Assembly (NCBI GenBank): GCA_030618495.1
Contig: JAUXDE010000016.1
Location: forward strand, 1 to 21,570
Source: Clostridia bacterium
GTDB taxonomy: Bacteria > UBA6262 > WVXT01 > JAUXBS01
Length of the DNA: 21,570 nt
Reading direction: 5' to 3'
Shown: piece by piece, positions 9,477 through 16,945 of the stretch
How positions within the stretch are numbered: the first letter of the stretch is position 1
Layout: each line of letters starts with the position of its first letter
The notes under the pieces: model-generated
The model's input: only the letters and a program-made list of their open reading frames with translations
Databases searched by the model: none
Told to the model about the DNA's origin: nothing
Program-made: the position numbers and the translations under genes

Positions 9477-10135
9477 TTTTCCCTCTTTATCAGGTAATTC
9501 CCAAGCGCCTTATACAACGTAATTACAGCCAGAATAGCGCAATGGTAATTTCCTCCAAGTATTCTTTTTAACCTGTCTATAATGTTTAGTGTGGTGAATC
9601 TAACATATCTTGACATTTGCTGGAAGCATTTTGCTTCAGCGTCAAGGAACGAAGAGTGAGAATACTGTACGTATGTGAACGATAAGTGACGTCGACGATG
9701 AACAAAAGACGACAGCCCTACGGGAAGGGCCCTCTTTGAGCAGCTTCTTCGTCTTTCCTCCTAACCATATTCTCGATATACCTTCGTCGTCTTTCCTTGA
9801 ACCCATCTCAAAGCCTGCCCTTCAAATGTCAAGATATGTTAGATTCACCACACTAACGGTACTATTTTTAGCGCTTCATCTATTTTACGCCCGTTTGCAA
9901 GTTCAGTTACAACCGAACCGCAGGCAAGTATTATACCGCAGCCATTTGAATAAAAAAGTATTTTCGAGATACTATCGTTTTCCGCTATGAAGTATATTTC
10001 CATCTCCTCTCCGCATTGCCCTTTCACTACGGCAGAGCCATCCGGGTCATTCATTCTTCCAAAATTAAGCGGATTGGTTATATGCTTTGTTATATTCTCC
10101 GAAATCTCTGTTTTATTATTATTGTTATTATCCAT
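9473..10135 (-). pseudogene. IscU/NifU-like Fe-S scaffold gene split by a MITE-like insertion
   Basis: From ATG 10135 the frame encodes NPLNFGRMNDPDGSAVVKG, Cys41 in GQCGEEM, and Cys66 and Cys72 in NGCGIILACGS, then runs into the inserted element and stops after PLVW. Beyond the element the missing tail continues: NIIDRLKRILGGNYHCAILA and on to IKREK, ending at TGA 9475-9473. Deleting 9587-9853 plus one TA copy rejoins the frame as KIVPLNIIDRLK and gives 131 residues with the third ligand Cys (residue 110) restored. NifU/IscU N-domain proteins hold nascent Fe-S clusters on three Cys; the usual CGD Asp is Glu here. The truncated protein lacks Cys110 and is probably inactive. Confidence 0.85.
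9587..9855. mobile_element. MITE-like element with 34-base perfect inverted repeats and TA duplication
   Basis: Arms 9586-9619 and 9823-9856 are perfect reverse complements (TTAGTGTGGTGAATCTAAC and onward). Taking the flanking TA (9587-9588 and 9854-9855) as target duplication, the element is 265 bases, 9589-9853. The core of about 200 bases encodes no transposase; it holds a GGGCTGTCG-like hairpin region (CCCTACGGGAAGGGC) and two copies of CGTCTTTCCT (9750-9759, 9788-9797). TA targets and GTG-starting ends suit mobilisation by an IS630/Tc1-type transposase (inference). It splits the NifU-like gene; excision to one TA restores that frame exactly, which strongly supports these boundaries. Confidence 0.85.
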
Positions 10136-10191
10136 TTAAGCTGTTCCTTCCACCTGACAACACAAACCGTATCCTCAAAACTATAGGAATT

Positions 10192-11229
10192 TCATGTTAC
10201 AGGCTCCTTGTTACTTCTAACAGGCAGTGTTTCCTCGCCTAAATAAGCGCTGAAATTACCCATGCTCATTTTTATGCCTTTATGATTACCGGAAACAAGG
10301 TACTGCCTCTCCAAATCGATACTATTTATATATTTCTCATTCGAACAATAACCTGCTATTAAACTAATCCCTTTTTTTGTTAAAACAAAAACAGGGATTG
10401 CCGCTGAAAGCTGCAGTATTGCTTTTTCCCCTATTATTTTCCTTGTTTCTTCCGATGCGCAACTCCATACAATGTCAGCATATTTTCTTATTTCCTGTAT
10501 TTTTGTTTTAGTCACGCCGGTATTACACACTATCAAAGAAGTAACCGATACATTATATTTCTCTTCTATTTCTTTTATTTTGTCCATGCCCTCCACTGTA
10601 TAACCATTAATAGTTACGGCTATATTCCTGTACCCGCATTCAGCGGCTTTCCTCAAACCTTCATATTGATTTATTTCCGCTGTTTCCGGAAAAACAACAC
10701 AACAACGTTTTTCTCTAAGTCTTTTGATTACTCCGTTAATAGGGGAAGTCAGGAAAAGACCGTTCATCCTGGAACCGATTCCCTGGATTACTTCGGGGCT
10801 GTCCGTAATCACAGTCCCCGCGCCGTCGCAAACGACCACGGCCGAATCAATGATATTTTTATTCATAGCGTACATCATCATCTCCGAGGCTCCGTAAGGG
10901 ATGGCTATATCTTTCCTGGACAGCTCTCTGTTTTCCGTAAAAAAACCATACCTGGATATTTTTTCTTCTATTGTTCCCTTTATCACTTCTCTTAAATTGA
11001 CAGCATTTTTTCCTGCATGCCTTATACTGCCATACAAAATACCGGCGAGGGGACAATACTTAAGGGAAGGATCTGTTACTTTAATAACTTTCCCTTCTGA
11101 TACAACCACGAAAGAAGAAAAGAACCTTGTAACATGCAAATCCTGATGTGTTTTCTTCTCCACTCCGATTTGTTTTAGTATCTTTTTTACGGTCATTTCA
11201 CCTTCCGCCATTATATTCCCGAAAAACAC
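10192..11229 (-). CDS. DUF2099 / methanogenesis-marker-8-like protein
   Basis: About 345 residues from GTG 11229, which follows the upstream stop by two bases; ATG 11196 (MTVKKILKQIG), with GGAAGG four bases upstream, is an equally good start and gives 334 residues. Visible landmarks are KYCPLAGILYG, IPYGASEMMMYAM, VVVCDGAGTVIT, VIQGIGSRMNGLFLTSPI, CCVVFPETAEINQYEGLRKA and GYRNIAVTINGY. I recognise this pattern as DUF2099, first named as a methanogen marker but also found in anaerobic bacteria; its biochemical function is not established to my knowledge. It lies between two ferredoxin-MinD ATPase genes, which suggests that it serves or is served by them. No signal peptide or membrane segment is seen. 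Confidence 0.65.
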   Translation of the reverse strand: MFFGNIMAEGEMTVKKILKQIGVEKKTHQDLHVTRFFSSFVVVSEGKVIKVTDPSLKYCPLAGILYGSIRHAGKNAVNLREVIKGTIEEKISRYGFFTENRELSRKDIAIPYGASEMMMYAMNKNIIDSAVVVCDGAGTVITDSPEVIQGIGSRMNGLFLTSPINGVIKRLREKRCCVVFPETAEINQYEGLRKAAECGYRNIAVTINGYTVEGMDKIKEIEEKYNVSVTSLIVCNTGVTKTKIQEIRKYADIVWSCASEETRKIIGEKAILQLSAAIPVFVLTKKGISLIAGYCSNEKYINSIDLERQYLVSGNHKGIKMSMGNFSAYLGEETLPVRSNKEPVT

Positions 11230-11231
11230 TT

Positions 11232-12101
11232 TTACTTCTTTATTCGCTTAATATCCGCAACTCTCACACTTATTTCATTAAATAATTTTCTAAATTCAGC
11301 CTTATATTCCGGTTGTGATTCAACAATAGAAATTCCTCTTGAGTAACTCTCTGCAATTTTTCTTGAAAATGGCAAAGACATTAAAACAGGGATATCCTCT
11401 TTCTTGCAGTATTTACTAACTTCACCGTCCCCCATATCCGACCGGTTTATTATTACCCCAAAAGGAATTCTTAATATTCTCAACACTTCAACCGCAAGTA
11501 CCAGGTCATTCAATCCAAAAGGGGTAGGTTCTGTTACAAGAATACTGAAATCACTCCCCTTTACAGCTTCAATAACGGGGCAGGATGTTCCCGGCGGAGC
11601 ATCAATAATAACTATTTTTTCTTTTACAATACATTCTTTAACCGCTCTTATTACCGGGGGAGCCATTACTTCTCCGACATTCAACTTCCCATGAATAAAT
11701 TCAATGCCTGAGCCAGCCCCGGGAACCCTTCCTTTTTCTACAACCCCTACCGGCTTATTTATTTCTCTTATTGCCTTCTCGGGACACAGGAGCGTACATC
11801 CGCCGCACCCGTGGCAAAGCTCCGGAAAAACAAGTACTTTTTTGTTTACGACTGCAATTGCATTATAAGCACATATCTCCTGGCATTTCCCGCAATAATT
11901 ACATTTACTCTCATCCACTTCAGGAACGGGGATATATACCGGATGACTCTCCGCCAATTCGGGCTTAAGAAAAATATGGGCATTGGGCTCCTCAACATCA
12001 CAGTCAAGAAACTGAACATTATTATCCAGCGATAATGCCAGGCTGGTTGATATTATGGTTTTCCCGGTACCGCCCTTACCGCTTGCAATCGATATAATCA
12101 T
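11232..12101 (-). CDS. MinD-superfamily ATPase with inserted 2[4Fe-4S] ferredoxin domain (second copy)
   Basis: 289 residues with Walker A GKGGTGKT at 8-15, FLDCDVEEPN at 31-40, IIDAPPGTSCPVIE as Walker B, and a ferredoxin insert with cysteines 67, 70, 73, 77 and 96, 99, 102, 106. It belongs to the same family as 8613-9476 but is clearly divergent, so it is not a recent tandem duplication. Pairs of such ATPases are known next to NifX-like proteins in anaerobes (for example the orange-protein loci of Desulfovibrio), where they form a complex. ATG 12101 overlaps the methyltransferase stop (ATGA), with AGAGGATAA upstream. The likely role is ATP-driven delivery or assembly of an Fe-S or metal centre (inference). 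Confidence 0.9.
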   Translation of the reverse strand: MIISIASGKGGTGKTIISTSLALSLDNNVQFLDCDVEEPNAHIFLKPELAESHPVYIPVPEVDESKCNYCGKCQEICAYNAIAVVNKKVLVFPELCHGCGGCTLLCPEKAIREINKPVGVVEKGRVPGAGSGIEFIHGKLNVGEVMAPPVIRAVKECIVKEKIVIIDAPPGTSCPVIEAVKGSDFSILVTEPTPFGLNDLVLAVEVLRILRIPFGVIINRSDMGDGEVSKYCKKEDIPVLMSLPFSRKIAESYSRGISIVESQPEYKAEFRKLFNEISVRVADIKRIKK

Positions 12102-12736
12102 TTATCCTCTTCTGACATAATTAGTATTTGCTGGTATTTATTGCAGATATATTTAACCTTGAAATGTTTATTTACAAAATATTCTTCTATATCTTTAAAT
12201 TTTTTATCGTTTTTCTTCGTGTGAACCGAACTTTCAGCCTGATGAAGTTTATCAACTATATTGAATCCCTTTGCCGAAAAATCACTAATAACAATTTTGC
12301 CACCCGGCCTCAACACTCTAATAAGCTCCTCAATAACCTTTATAGGCTTTTTCAACTCATGAAATGTATTAACTGTGATTATTGTGTCAAATACATTGTC
12401 AATAAAACTCATGTTTTCCGCGTTTTCTTTCTTAAATGTTACCCTATCTTCCAGTTTGAAGTACTTCATATTCAATCTTGCTATATCCAGGTTTTCCCTG
12501 GAATTATCTACACTGGTAAATTTAAATCCTTCTTTCCCCATAACTATTGCCATATGTCCTTTACCTGTACCTACTTCAAGGATGTTTCCTTGAAGTGGTT
12601 TTGCATTACTAATAATATACTCTCTGTTTTTTTCAACATCATAACCGAGTTTTCTATAACGTTTTATCTTAGTCATATATAACTTATGATTTGCTATGAT
12701 TCTGGCATTCATAATATCATTATTGTTTTTTTTCAT
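12098..12736 (-). CDS. Class I SAM-dependent methyltransferase
   Basis: 212 residues. Motif I is ILEVGTGKGHMAIV near residues 52-65, the acidic residue that binds the ribose lies in FTSVDNS, motif II/III is NVFDTIITVNTFHELKKP, and LRPGGKIVISDF forms the post-motif strand. This is the Methyltransf_11/25 Rossmann fold; the substrate cannot be told from sequence. The N-terminal 40 residues are Lys/Asn/Tyr-rich and family-specific. ATG 12736 has AAAGG at five bases. The stop overlaps the next ATPase (ATGA), so it belongs to the ATPase/DUF2099/NifU-like transcript. The gene is more AT-rich than the MetV copy upstream. Confidence 0.85.
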   Translation of the reverse strand: MKKNNNDIMNARIIANHKLYMTKIKRYRKLGYDVEKNREYIISNAKPLQGNILEVGTGKGHMAIVMGKEGFKFTSVDNSRENLDIARLNMKYFKLEDRVTFKKENAENMSFIDNVFDTIITVNTFHELKKPIKVIEELIRVLRPGGKIVISDFSAKGFNIVDKLHQAESSVHTKKNDKKFKDIEEYFVNKHFKVKYICNKYQQILIMSEEDK

Positions 12737-12743
12737 GTTGCCT

Positions 12744-13457
12744 TTATTGTGATTTAACCGTATTTAAACCCGCAAGTGATTTGAAGGTGGATTTTCTTCC
12801 ATCCAATTTCAGCGACCTGGGCTTGCTGAACCTGGCATAATTTTTCGGCTCCTGGTATTGACTCAAGCAATCAAGTCTTCCTATGGACTTTAGTCTTTCA
12901 TATATTAGCATCCAGCCGCAATCCTGCTCTGAATCAACCTCACATTTACCATCCTTTGAACCTCCGCAGGAACCGTTTAAAAGACCTTTAGAACATAGTG
13001 TAAGAGGACATAAACCTCCGGTAATATCTACAATACATTCACCGCATAGAGAACAATATTCAGTAATGAACTCATCGGTAACCGTCTCACCCCCGAATAT
13101 CGTATCACATCCCGGATGAACAATTCCACCGGCAGTAGCATCTATTACTGTATGTATCCCCTGCCCGCAGGCAAGTATTAGAAATGAATCAGCCGATTCT
13201 GTTTCTTTTTTATGGTCAATATTTATCATCTGCTTAGCTAAAGAAAGCTTGCACAGTGATTTTCCACTTTCCGTGGCTGCATATCCCGTCACTTCTACCC
13301 CATTCTTTTCCAACCGGACTTTCATGGCCTTACACTCACTTTCCCCACCCGAACGGCACTTCTCAGCGCAATTACCGCATCCAACCACAAATACTTTTTC
13401 ACCTGTTCTTAAACAACCGAGAATATCTTTCATGTTTTTCTGAATAGTTGCATGCAT
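12744..13457 (-). CDS. metV: MetV-type methylene-THF reductase partner subunit, copy 1
   Basis: 237 residues, Cys-rich. The N-terminus has VVGCGNCAEKCRSGG and GYAATESGKSLCKL; the middle has LACGQGIHTVIDAT and GCDTIFGGETVTDEFI; the C-terminus has CSLCGECI, GGLCPLTLCSKGLLNGSCGG and DGKCEV. This matches the MTHFR C-terminal-domain (zinc/Fe-S) family, called MetV in acetogens, where it binds MetF in methylene-tetrahydrofolate reductase. It is highly similar, by eye roughly three quarters identical, to the copy at 19283-20011. Here MetF does not follow: a methyltransferase and the ATPase module do, with a metF remnant 4 kb further on. AAGGAG lies before ATG 13457. It may still pair with the intact MetF. 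Confidence 0.85.
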   Translation of the reverse strand: MHATIQKNMKDILGCLRTGEKVFVVGCGNCAEKCRSGGESECKAMKVRLEKNGVEVTGYAATESGKSLCKLSLAKQMINIDHKKETESADSFLILACGQGIHTVIDATAGGIVHPGCDTIFGGETVTDEFITEYCSLCGECIVDITGGLCPLTLCSKGLLNGSCGGSKDGKCEVDSEQDCGWMLIYERLKSIGRLDCLSQYQEPKNYARFSKPRSLKLDGRKSTFKSLAGLNTVKSQ

Positions 13458-13517
13458 AAAAATCTCCTTAAATTATAATACCTTCAATCATTTCAATAGA
13501 ATATTCTGCTTTAATAG

Positions 13518-13862
13518 TTAACCACCAAATACCCTACTTAATATTTCTACTACCCGATCTTTGACTTGGACACTTGTCGTGGCTGCAGCAAGCTTTCCAT
13601 TCTTGAAATATACCGTGAATGGTAATCCCATAAAAGATGCGCATTCCGGCAAAGCCTTAATAAAATCTGCCGCAGGAACATCAAACTCCTGATCCCGAAA
13701 CGCAACATGCGGATAATCCTCCTCCAATTCTTTCATAATACCATAAACAGGAATGCACATCGGTCCCATTCTTCCGCAACAAATCATGACATTCTCATTG
13801 TTTTCCAGAACCTTTTTTACATCCTCCTCTGTTTCAAGATGTTCTAATTCTGTGCTTAACAT
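13518..13862 (-). CDS. Thioredoxin-fold protein lacking CXXC, copy 1
   Basis: 114 residues. Thioredoxin-like order is recognisable: a helix (TEEDVKKVLENN), a strand VMICC, a helix, then FMGLPFTVYFKNGK, where Pro81 matches the cis-proline of thioredoxins. The active-site WCGPC position instead reads RMGPMC (31-36), so the CXXC disulphide is absent, while Cys28-Cys29 and Cys36 form an unusual CC...C set shared with the copy at 20110. It may hold a metal or Fe-S cluster, or transfer persulphide (inference). It precedes MetV in both places. AAAAGGAGG stands before ATG 13862. Confidence 0.75.
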   Translation of the reverse strand: MLSTELEHLETEEDVKKVLENNENVMICCGRMGPMCIPVYGIMKELEEDYPHVAFRDQEFDVPAADFIKALPECASFMGLPFTVYFKNGKLAAATTSVQVKDRVVEILSRVFGG

Positions 13863-13920
13863 TTTTATTCATTCCTCCTTTTAATGGATACTTCTATTAT
13901 TTTTTTAAGGTATATATGCT

Positions 13921-14103
13921 TTATTCTAAACTAATTGCTTCATTTGGACAATCCTCAACACAATTACCGCATCCCGTGCATTTACCACTGTCAACCTCAG
14001 CAATGTCTTCTACGGATATTGCTTCTTCCAAACAGGTATCCTCGCAAAGCCCGCACCCGGTACACATTTTCTTATCAACAACTGCCACTTTATTTACTGG
14101 CAT
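13921..14103 (-). CDS. 2[4Fe-4S] ferredoxin
   Basis: 60 residues with cysteines 14, 17, 20, 24 and 42, 45, 48, 52 in two CxxCxxCxxxC motifs (CTGCGLCEDTC, CTGCGNCVEDC), each followed by EAI; the length and spacing are those of clostridial-type low-potential ferredoxins. ATG 14103 is chosen because GGAAGGAG lies five bases upstream; an earlier in-frame ATG at 14118 falls within that leader. It is the natural soluble electron carrier for the surrounding Fe-S ATPases and for MetF/MetV (inference). Confidence 0.92.
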   Translation of the reverse strand: MPVNKVAVVDKKMCTGCGLCEDTCLEEAISVEDIAEVDSGKCTGCGNCVEDCPNEAISLE

Positions 14104-14148
14104 AATTTCTCCTTCCAACTTTCCATCCCAGGTATTTCCGGTTGGCTG

Positions 14149-14856
14149 CTAAATTGAATATTTCATTCCGGCCCTTACATTCAAGCAATTATTTTTATAC
14201 TCACTAAACAACGCTTTTCTTGCTTTGCTTCCGGTGCAATGACACGGAGCAACCTTCTCTACTTCAAGGGATTTTAGTTGCTCAACAACTTCTTGAATTT
14301 GCTTTTCTGCCTTATCCATAAGATGTAATCCTCCGAGAACAAGTTCAATCGGCAAGGCAAACTCCTCTTTAACTCTTTTAACAATATTGATTATTCCGGG
14401 GTGTGAGCATCCTGTAATAATTGATATTTTGTCTTTCTTAATAACCAGCGATTGCTCACTTAAAGGACTATTATTATACTTGCCGGACATTTCACCTGTT
14501 GTATATACCCCCTCTTTTATTCGTGTGGTCTTCTGAGCCGCAATTACTTCCACCTTATATTGCCCCAGCTTTTTCTTGAATTCATCACTAAATCCCGGGC
14601 AGATAAAAACCTTTACCCGGGGGTTGCAATCCAAAACATACCACAATCCGTTTGTATGGTCCCAATGCTCATGAGAAATAACCACATACTTCAAATCAGC
14701 AACATTCACCTTCTGTTTTTCCATGTTCTTTTTCAAAACACGATAATTGCTGAAAGTATCAAACAGCAAATTATTATCAATTAATATAGATATCCCCCAT
14801 CCAACAAAATATCGCTGTAAAATACTTGATGCTTCTGCAATAATACTTATATCCAT
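14149..14856 (-). CDS. MBL-fold metallohydrolase (COG1237-like)
   Basis: 235 residues with the metallo-beta-lactamase metal motif HEHWDH at 62-67, further ligands His152 in TGCSHPG, LVLGGLHL near 173-180 and His206 in PCHCTG. This set matches the COG1237 group, whose archaeal members include the enzyme that joins a pterin and an aminobenzene ribotide in methanopterin synthesis; the bacterial members' substrates are mostly unknown. ATG 14856 lies two bases after the Mrp stop without its own strong Shine-Dalgarno, so translation is probably coupled. Its position next to folate C1 genes makes a pterin role possible but unproven. Confidence 0.85.
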   Translation of the reverse strand: MDISIIAEASSILQRYFVGWGISILIDNNLLFDTFSNYRVLKKNMEKQKVNVADLKYVVISHEHWDHTNGLWYVLDCNPRVKVFICPGFSDEFKKKLGQYKVEVIAAQKTTRIKEGVYTTGEMSGKYNNSPLSEQSLVIKKDKISIITGCSHPGIINIVKRVKEEFALPIELVLGGLHLMDKAEKQIQEVVEQLKSLEVEKVAPCHCTGSKARKALFSEYKNNCLNVRAGMKYSI

Positions 14857-14857
14857 A

Positions 14858-15685
14858 TCATTTATTATTTTTAGTGCTTGCGCCTATTGAATCACATATA
14901 TTATTAAATACATTTACTGCTTTAGATTCAGGATGTGTTTCAACAAGAAGTTCACCTTTATCTGAACTTTTTACTATTTCAGGATCAAAAGGAATCCCGC
15001 CCAGAAATGGTATTCCCATATCCCTGGCGGTATTCTCTGCGCCTCCTGAAGAGAATACATCTATTTTTTCTCCACATTTTGGGCACAAAAGGGAACTCAT
15101 GTTCTCAACTATTCCAATAATGGGTATTTTAAGCTCTCTTAAGAAATTAATACATTTCCTTGAATCAAGCAGGGCTACTTCCTGCGAAGTTGTGACTACA
15201 ATTGCCCCGTTCAAGTCCTTTATTAGCTGGCATATAGATAAAGGCTCATCCCCTGTTCCGGGAGGAGAATCAATTATTAAATAATCTCTTGCGCCCCAAT
15301 CAACTTCCGCTAAAAACTGTTTTATTGCTACCGCCTTCATGGGCCCGCGCCATATCACCGGTGTATCAATATTACCCAGTACTGCGGCCATTGAAACCGC
15401 AACCAGCCCGGGACTGGCCTCATATGGAACTATTCCATTGGGGCCATTCTGTAGTTTCTTGCCTTCAAACCCAAGCATTCTTGCAACTGAAGGACCGTGA
15501 ATATCAGCATCAAGCAGTCCTACTTTTAATCCCTTCTTACTCAAGCACACCGCTACGTTAACTGAGACAGTGCTCTTTCCCACCCCGCCCTTATTACTCA
15601 AAACCAGTATTTTATTCTGAATTTTATTCATATTACTTTTTAAAAGAATATCCATCTGCTTATTCACTTCTTCCTTGTTAGCCAT
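14858..15685 (-). CDS. Mrp/NBP35-family Fe-S carrier ATPase
   Basis: 275 residues. The deviant Walker A NKGGVGKST is at 31-39, DADIHGPSVARML follows (typical of Mrp), IIDSPPGTGDEPLS is Walker B, and ENMSSLLCPKCGEKIDVF near residues 195-210 carries the CPxC pair that bridges a [4Fe-4S] cluster between monomers. Mrp proteins bind and pass Fe-S clusters to apo-proteins in the cytosol. The N-terminal DUF59 domain of long Mrp forms is absent, as in many anaerobes. ATG 15685 has AGGAG upstream. Neighbouring NifX-like proteins, ferredoxin and ferredoxin-MinD ATPases all point to cluster assembly. Confidence 0.93.
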   Translation of the reverse strand: MANKEEVNKQMDILLKSNMNKIQNKILVLSNKGGVGKSTVSVNVAVCLSKKGLKVGLLDADIHGPSVARMLGFEGKKLQNGPNGIVPYEASPGLVAVSMAAVLGNIDTPVIWRGPMKAVAIKQFLAEVDWGARDYLIIDSPPGTGDEPLSICQLIKDLNGAIVVTTSQEVALLDSRKCINFLRELKIPIIGIVENMSSLLCPKCGEKIDVFSSGGAENTARDMGIPFLGGIPFDPEIVKSSDKGELLVETHPESKAVNVFNNICDSIGASTKNNK

Positions 15686-15726
15686 TCATTTTCTCCTGTC
15701 ACATATTTCCAATGTGTCATTTCCTG

Positions 15727-16353
15727 TTATTTACACTTATTCCCACTAATAACTACAAATCCTCCTTTTCCATAACCTTTTTCTATTTTATCAATTTTCT
15801 TAATTTTACCAGGTAACTGAAATAGCGTTTGATATGTTTTAATATTTACAAAATTATTATTTTTAAGTAATTCAATAACTTCTTCGGCAGAATAAAACCT
15901 GGCATTTTTATAAAATACGCTTTTACTCTTGTTCATATAATGCTTCCCCATGAAACTTGACCTGTCAATTATTCCTATAATAATTTCACCATTGCTTTTA
16001 ATAACTCTCCTTGCCTCTTTAATCACCTTGTCAGGATTCTTAACAAAACATAGGGTAGTAACCATAAGAGCATAATCGAACTCTTCCTCTTCAAAAGGAA
16101 TCTCTTCCCCTCTTCCGTAAAACGCTTTTACCTTCCTTTTTACCGCGGCTTCAAGCATACCCCACAAAGGGTCAATCCCCACGGAAATGTTTAACGGTTT
16201 TGCAAACCTACCCGTACCCACTCCTATTTCCAGGCCTTTTCCGTTTAAAGGGACTAATTTCTTTAATACCTCTAATTCAGAAAGGTATGCAAACTTATTT
16301 TTGTCAAACCAGGCGTCATATTTTTCAACATATGAATTCCAAGTATTATTCAT
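15727..16353 (-). CDS. Class I SAM-dependent methyltransferase (second)
   Basis: 208 residues. Motif I is GLEIGVGTGRFAKPL near 40-54, followed by VGIDPLWGMLEAA, then FDYALMVTTLCFVKNPDKVI and IKSNGEIIIGIID. This is the Methyltransf_11 pattern, with a C-terminal part (FYSAEEVIELLKNNNF) common in small-molecule methyltransferases. It is not close to the methyltransferase at 12098, so the two are independent members of a large superfamily. The start is four bases after the zinc-ribbon stop and lacks a strong Shine-Dalgarno, suggesting coupling. The substrate is unknown. A cofactor or arsenic/metalloid role cannot be excluded. Confidence 0.85.
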   Translation of the reverse strand: MNNTWNSYVEKYDAWFDKNKFAYLSELEVLKKLVPLNGKGLEIGVGTGRFAKPLNISVGIDPLWGMLEAAVKRKVKAFYGRGEEIPFEEEEFDYALMVTTLCFVKNPDKVIKEARRVIKSNGEIIIGIIDRSSFMGKHYMNKSKSVFYKNARFYSAEEVIELLKNNNFVNIKTYQTLFQLPGKIKKIDKIEKGYGKGGFVVISGNKCK

Positions 16354-16356
16354 TCT

Positions 16357-16551
16357 TTATTCTCGTGTCATATTTGCGCCGCAATCAGGACACTTTATAG
16401 TAGTACAGGGATTCCCGGGTTGATGGGGAATTCTTACGCCGCAACTCGGGCAGATACAATTCCCTCCCGGGCCTTTTCCCGGTTTTAATCCCCCGCCCAG
16501 TCCTCTTCCTGCTCCCCGTCCTAACGGACCGGTTCCATTTTTTCCCGGCAT
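16357..16551 (-). CDS. Small Gly-rich zinc-ribbon protein
   Basis: 64 residues. The first 30 are Gly/Pro/Arg-rich (MPGKNGTGPLGRGAGRGLGG) and carry no fold; residues 31-60 form a zinc ribbon with CICPSC (32, 34, 37) and Cys49 plus CPDC (54, 57). The opening MPGxxxTGPxGxG matches the start of the DUF5320-like protein at 17391, so two proteins of one cluster share a Gly-rich handle. ATG 16551 is one base after the upstream stop, with AAAGGAG seven bases away. It may be a metallochaperone or an adaptor for the NifX-like proteins; this is inference. Confidence 0.8.
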   Translation of the reverse strand: MPGKNGTGPLGRGAGRGLGGGLKPGKGPGGNCICPSCGVRIPHQPGNPCTTIKCPDCGANMTRE

Positions 16552-16552
16552 G

Positions 16553-16930
16553 TCAGACTCCTTTCTTCATTCCACTGTGGCTTTCCACGCTTGGTTTTTC
16601 ATCCGCATTCTTTAATTCACCATTCAGGTATCTCATTAGAATATCTTTAATATTTCCTGATAAACCGGTAATAACCTCAATATTTGCAGCCTTAAGCGTC
16701 TGAAAAGCATTTGGACCGCAATTCCCTGTTAAAACCTTCTTAACCCCTTTTTCCGCCATTAACTGCGCTGACTTTATTCCTGCTCCTCCCGAAGCCTCCG
16801 TACTGGAATTTTCAATCGCTTCATTTTTCATGGTTTCCGTATCAACCACAATGAAGTAACTGCACCTTCCAAATCTCGGGTCAAGCATTGATTCAAGCTT
16901 ATCCCCCTGTGAAGTTATGCATATTTTCAT
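16553..16930 (-). CDS. NifX/NafY-type cofactor-binding domain protein (MTH1175-like)
   Basis: 125 residues of the dinitrogenase Fe-Mo cofactor biosynthesis domain: MKICITSQGDKLESMLDPRF, FGRCSYFIVVD, ASGGAGIKSAQLMAEKGVK, VLTGNCGPNAFQTLKAANIE and VITGLSGNIKDIL. These small RNase-H-like proteins bind Fe-S or Mo clusters; many anaerobes that do not fix nitrogen have several. The C-terminal 20 residues (KPSVESHSGMKKGV) are unconserved and overlap the ribosome binding site of the next gene. It is a paralogue of 16946-17326, with GAGAGG before ATG 16930. No nitrogenase structural gene is present, so a general cluster-carrier role is likelier. Confidence 0.9.
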   Translation of the reverse strand: MKICITSQGDKLESMLDPRFGRCSYFIVVDTETMKNEAIENSSTEASGGAGIKSAQLMAEKGVKKVLTGNCGPNAFQTLKAANIEVITGLSGNIKDILMRYLNGELKNADEKPSVESHSGMKKGV

Positions 16931-16945
16931 AATAATCCTCTCTTA

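Noticed and set aside
9736-9990. Plus-strand frame crossing the MITE's right end as an element-encoded protein
   Set aside because: It starts in the element, runs into the antisense of the NifU-like gene and has no family features; it is a product of the insertion.
12128-12682. Long plus-strand open frame opposite the methyltransferase
   Set aside because: Its translation is Phe/Ile/Cys-rich without any motif, it has no ribosome binding site, and the opposite strand has clear SAM-binding motifs.
12098-16353. Methyltransferases at 12098-12736 and 15727-16353 as a recent duplication
   Set aside because: Outside the shared SAM-binding core the sequences do not align, so they are separate members of a large superfamily.
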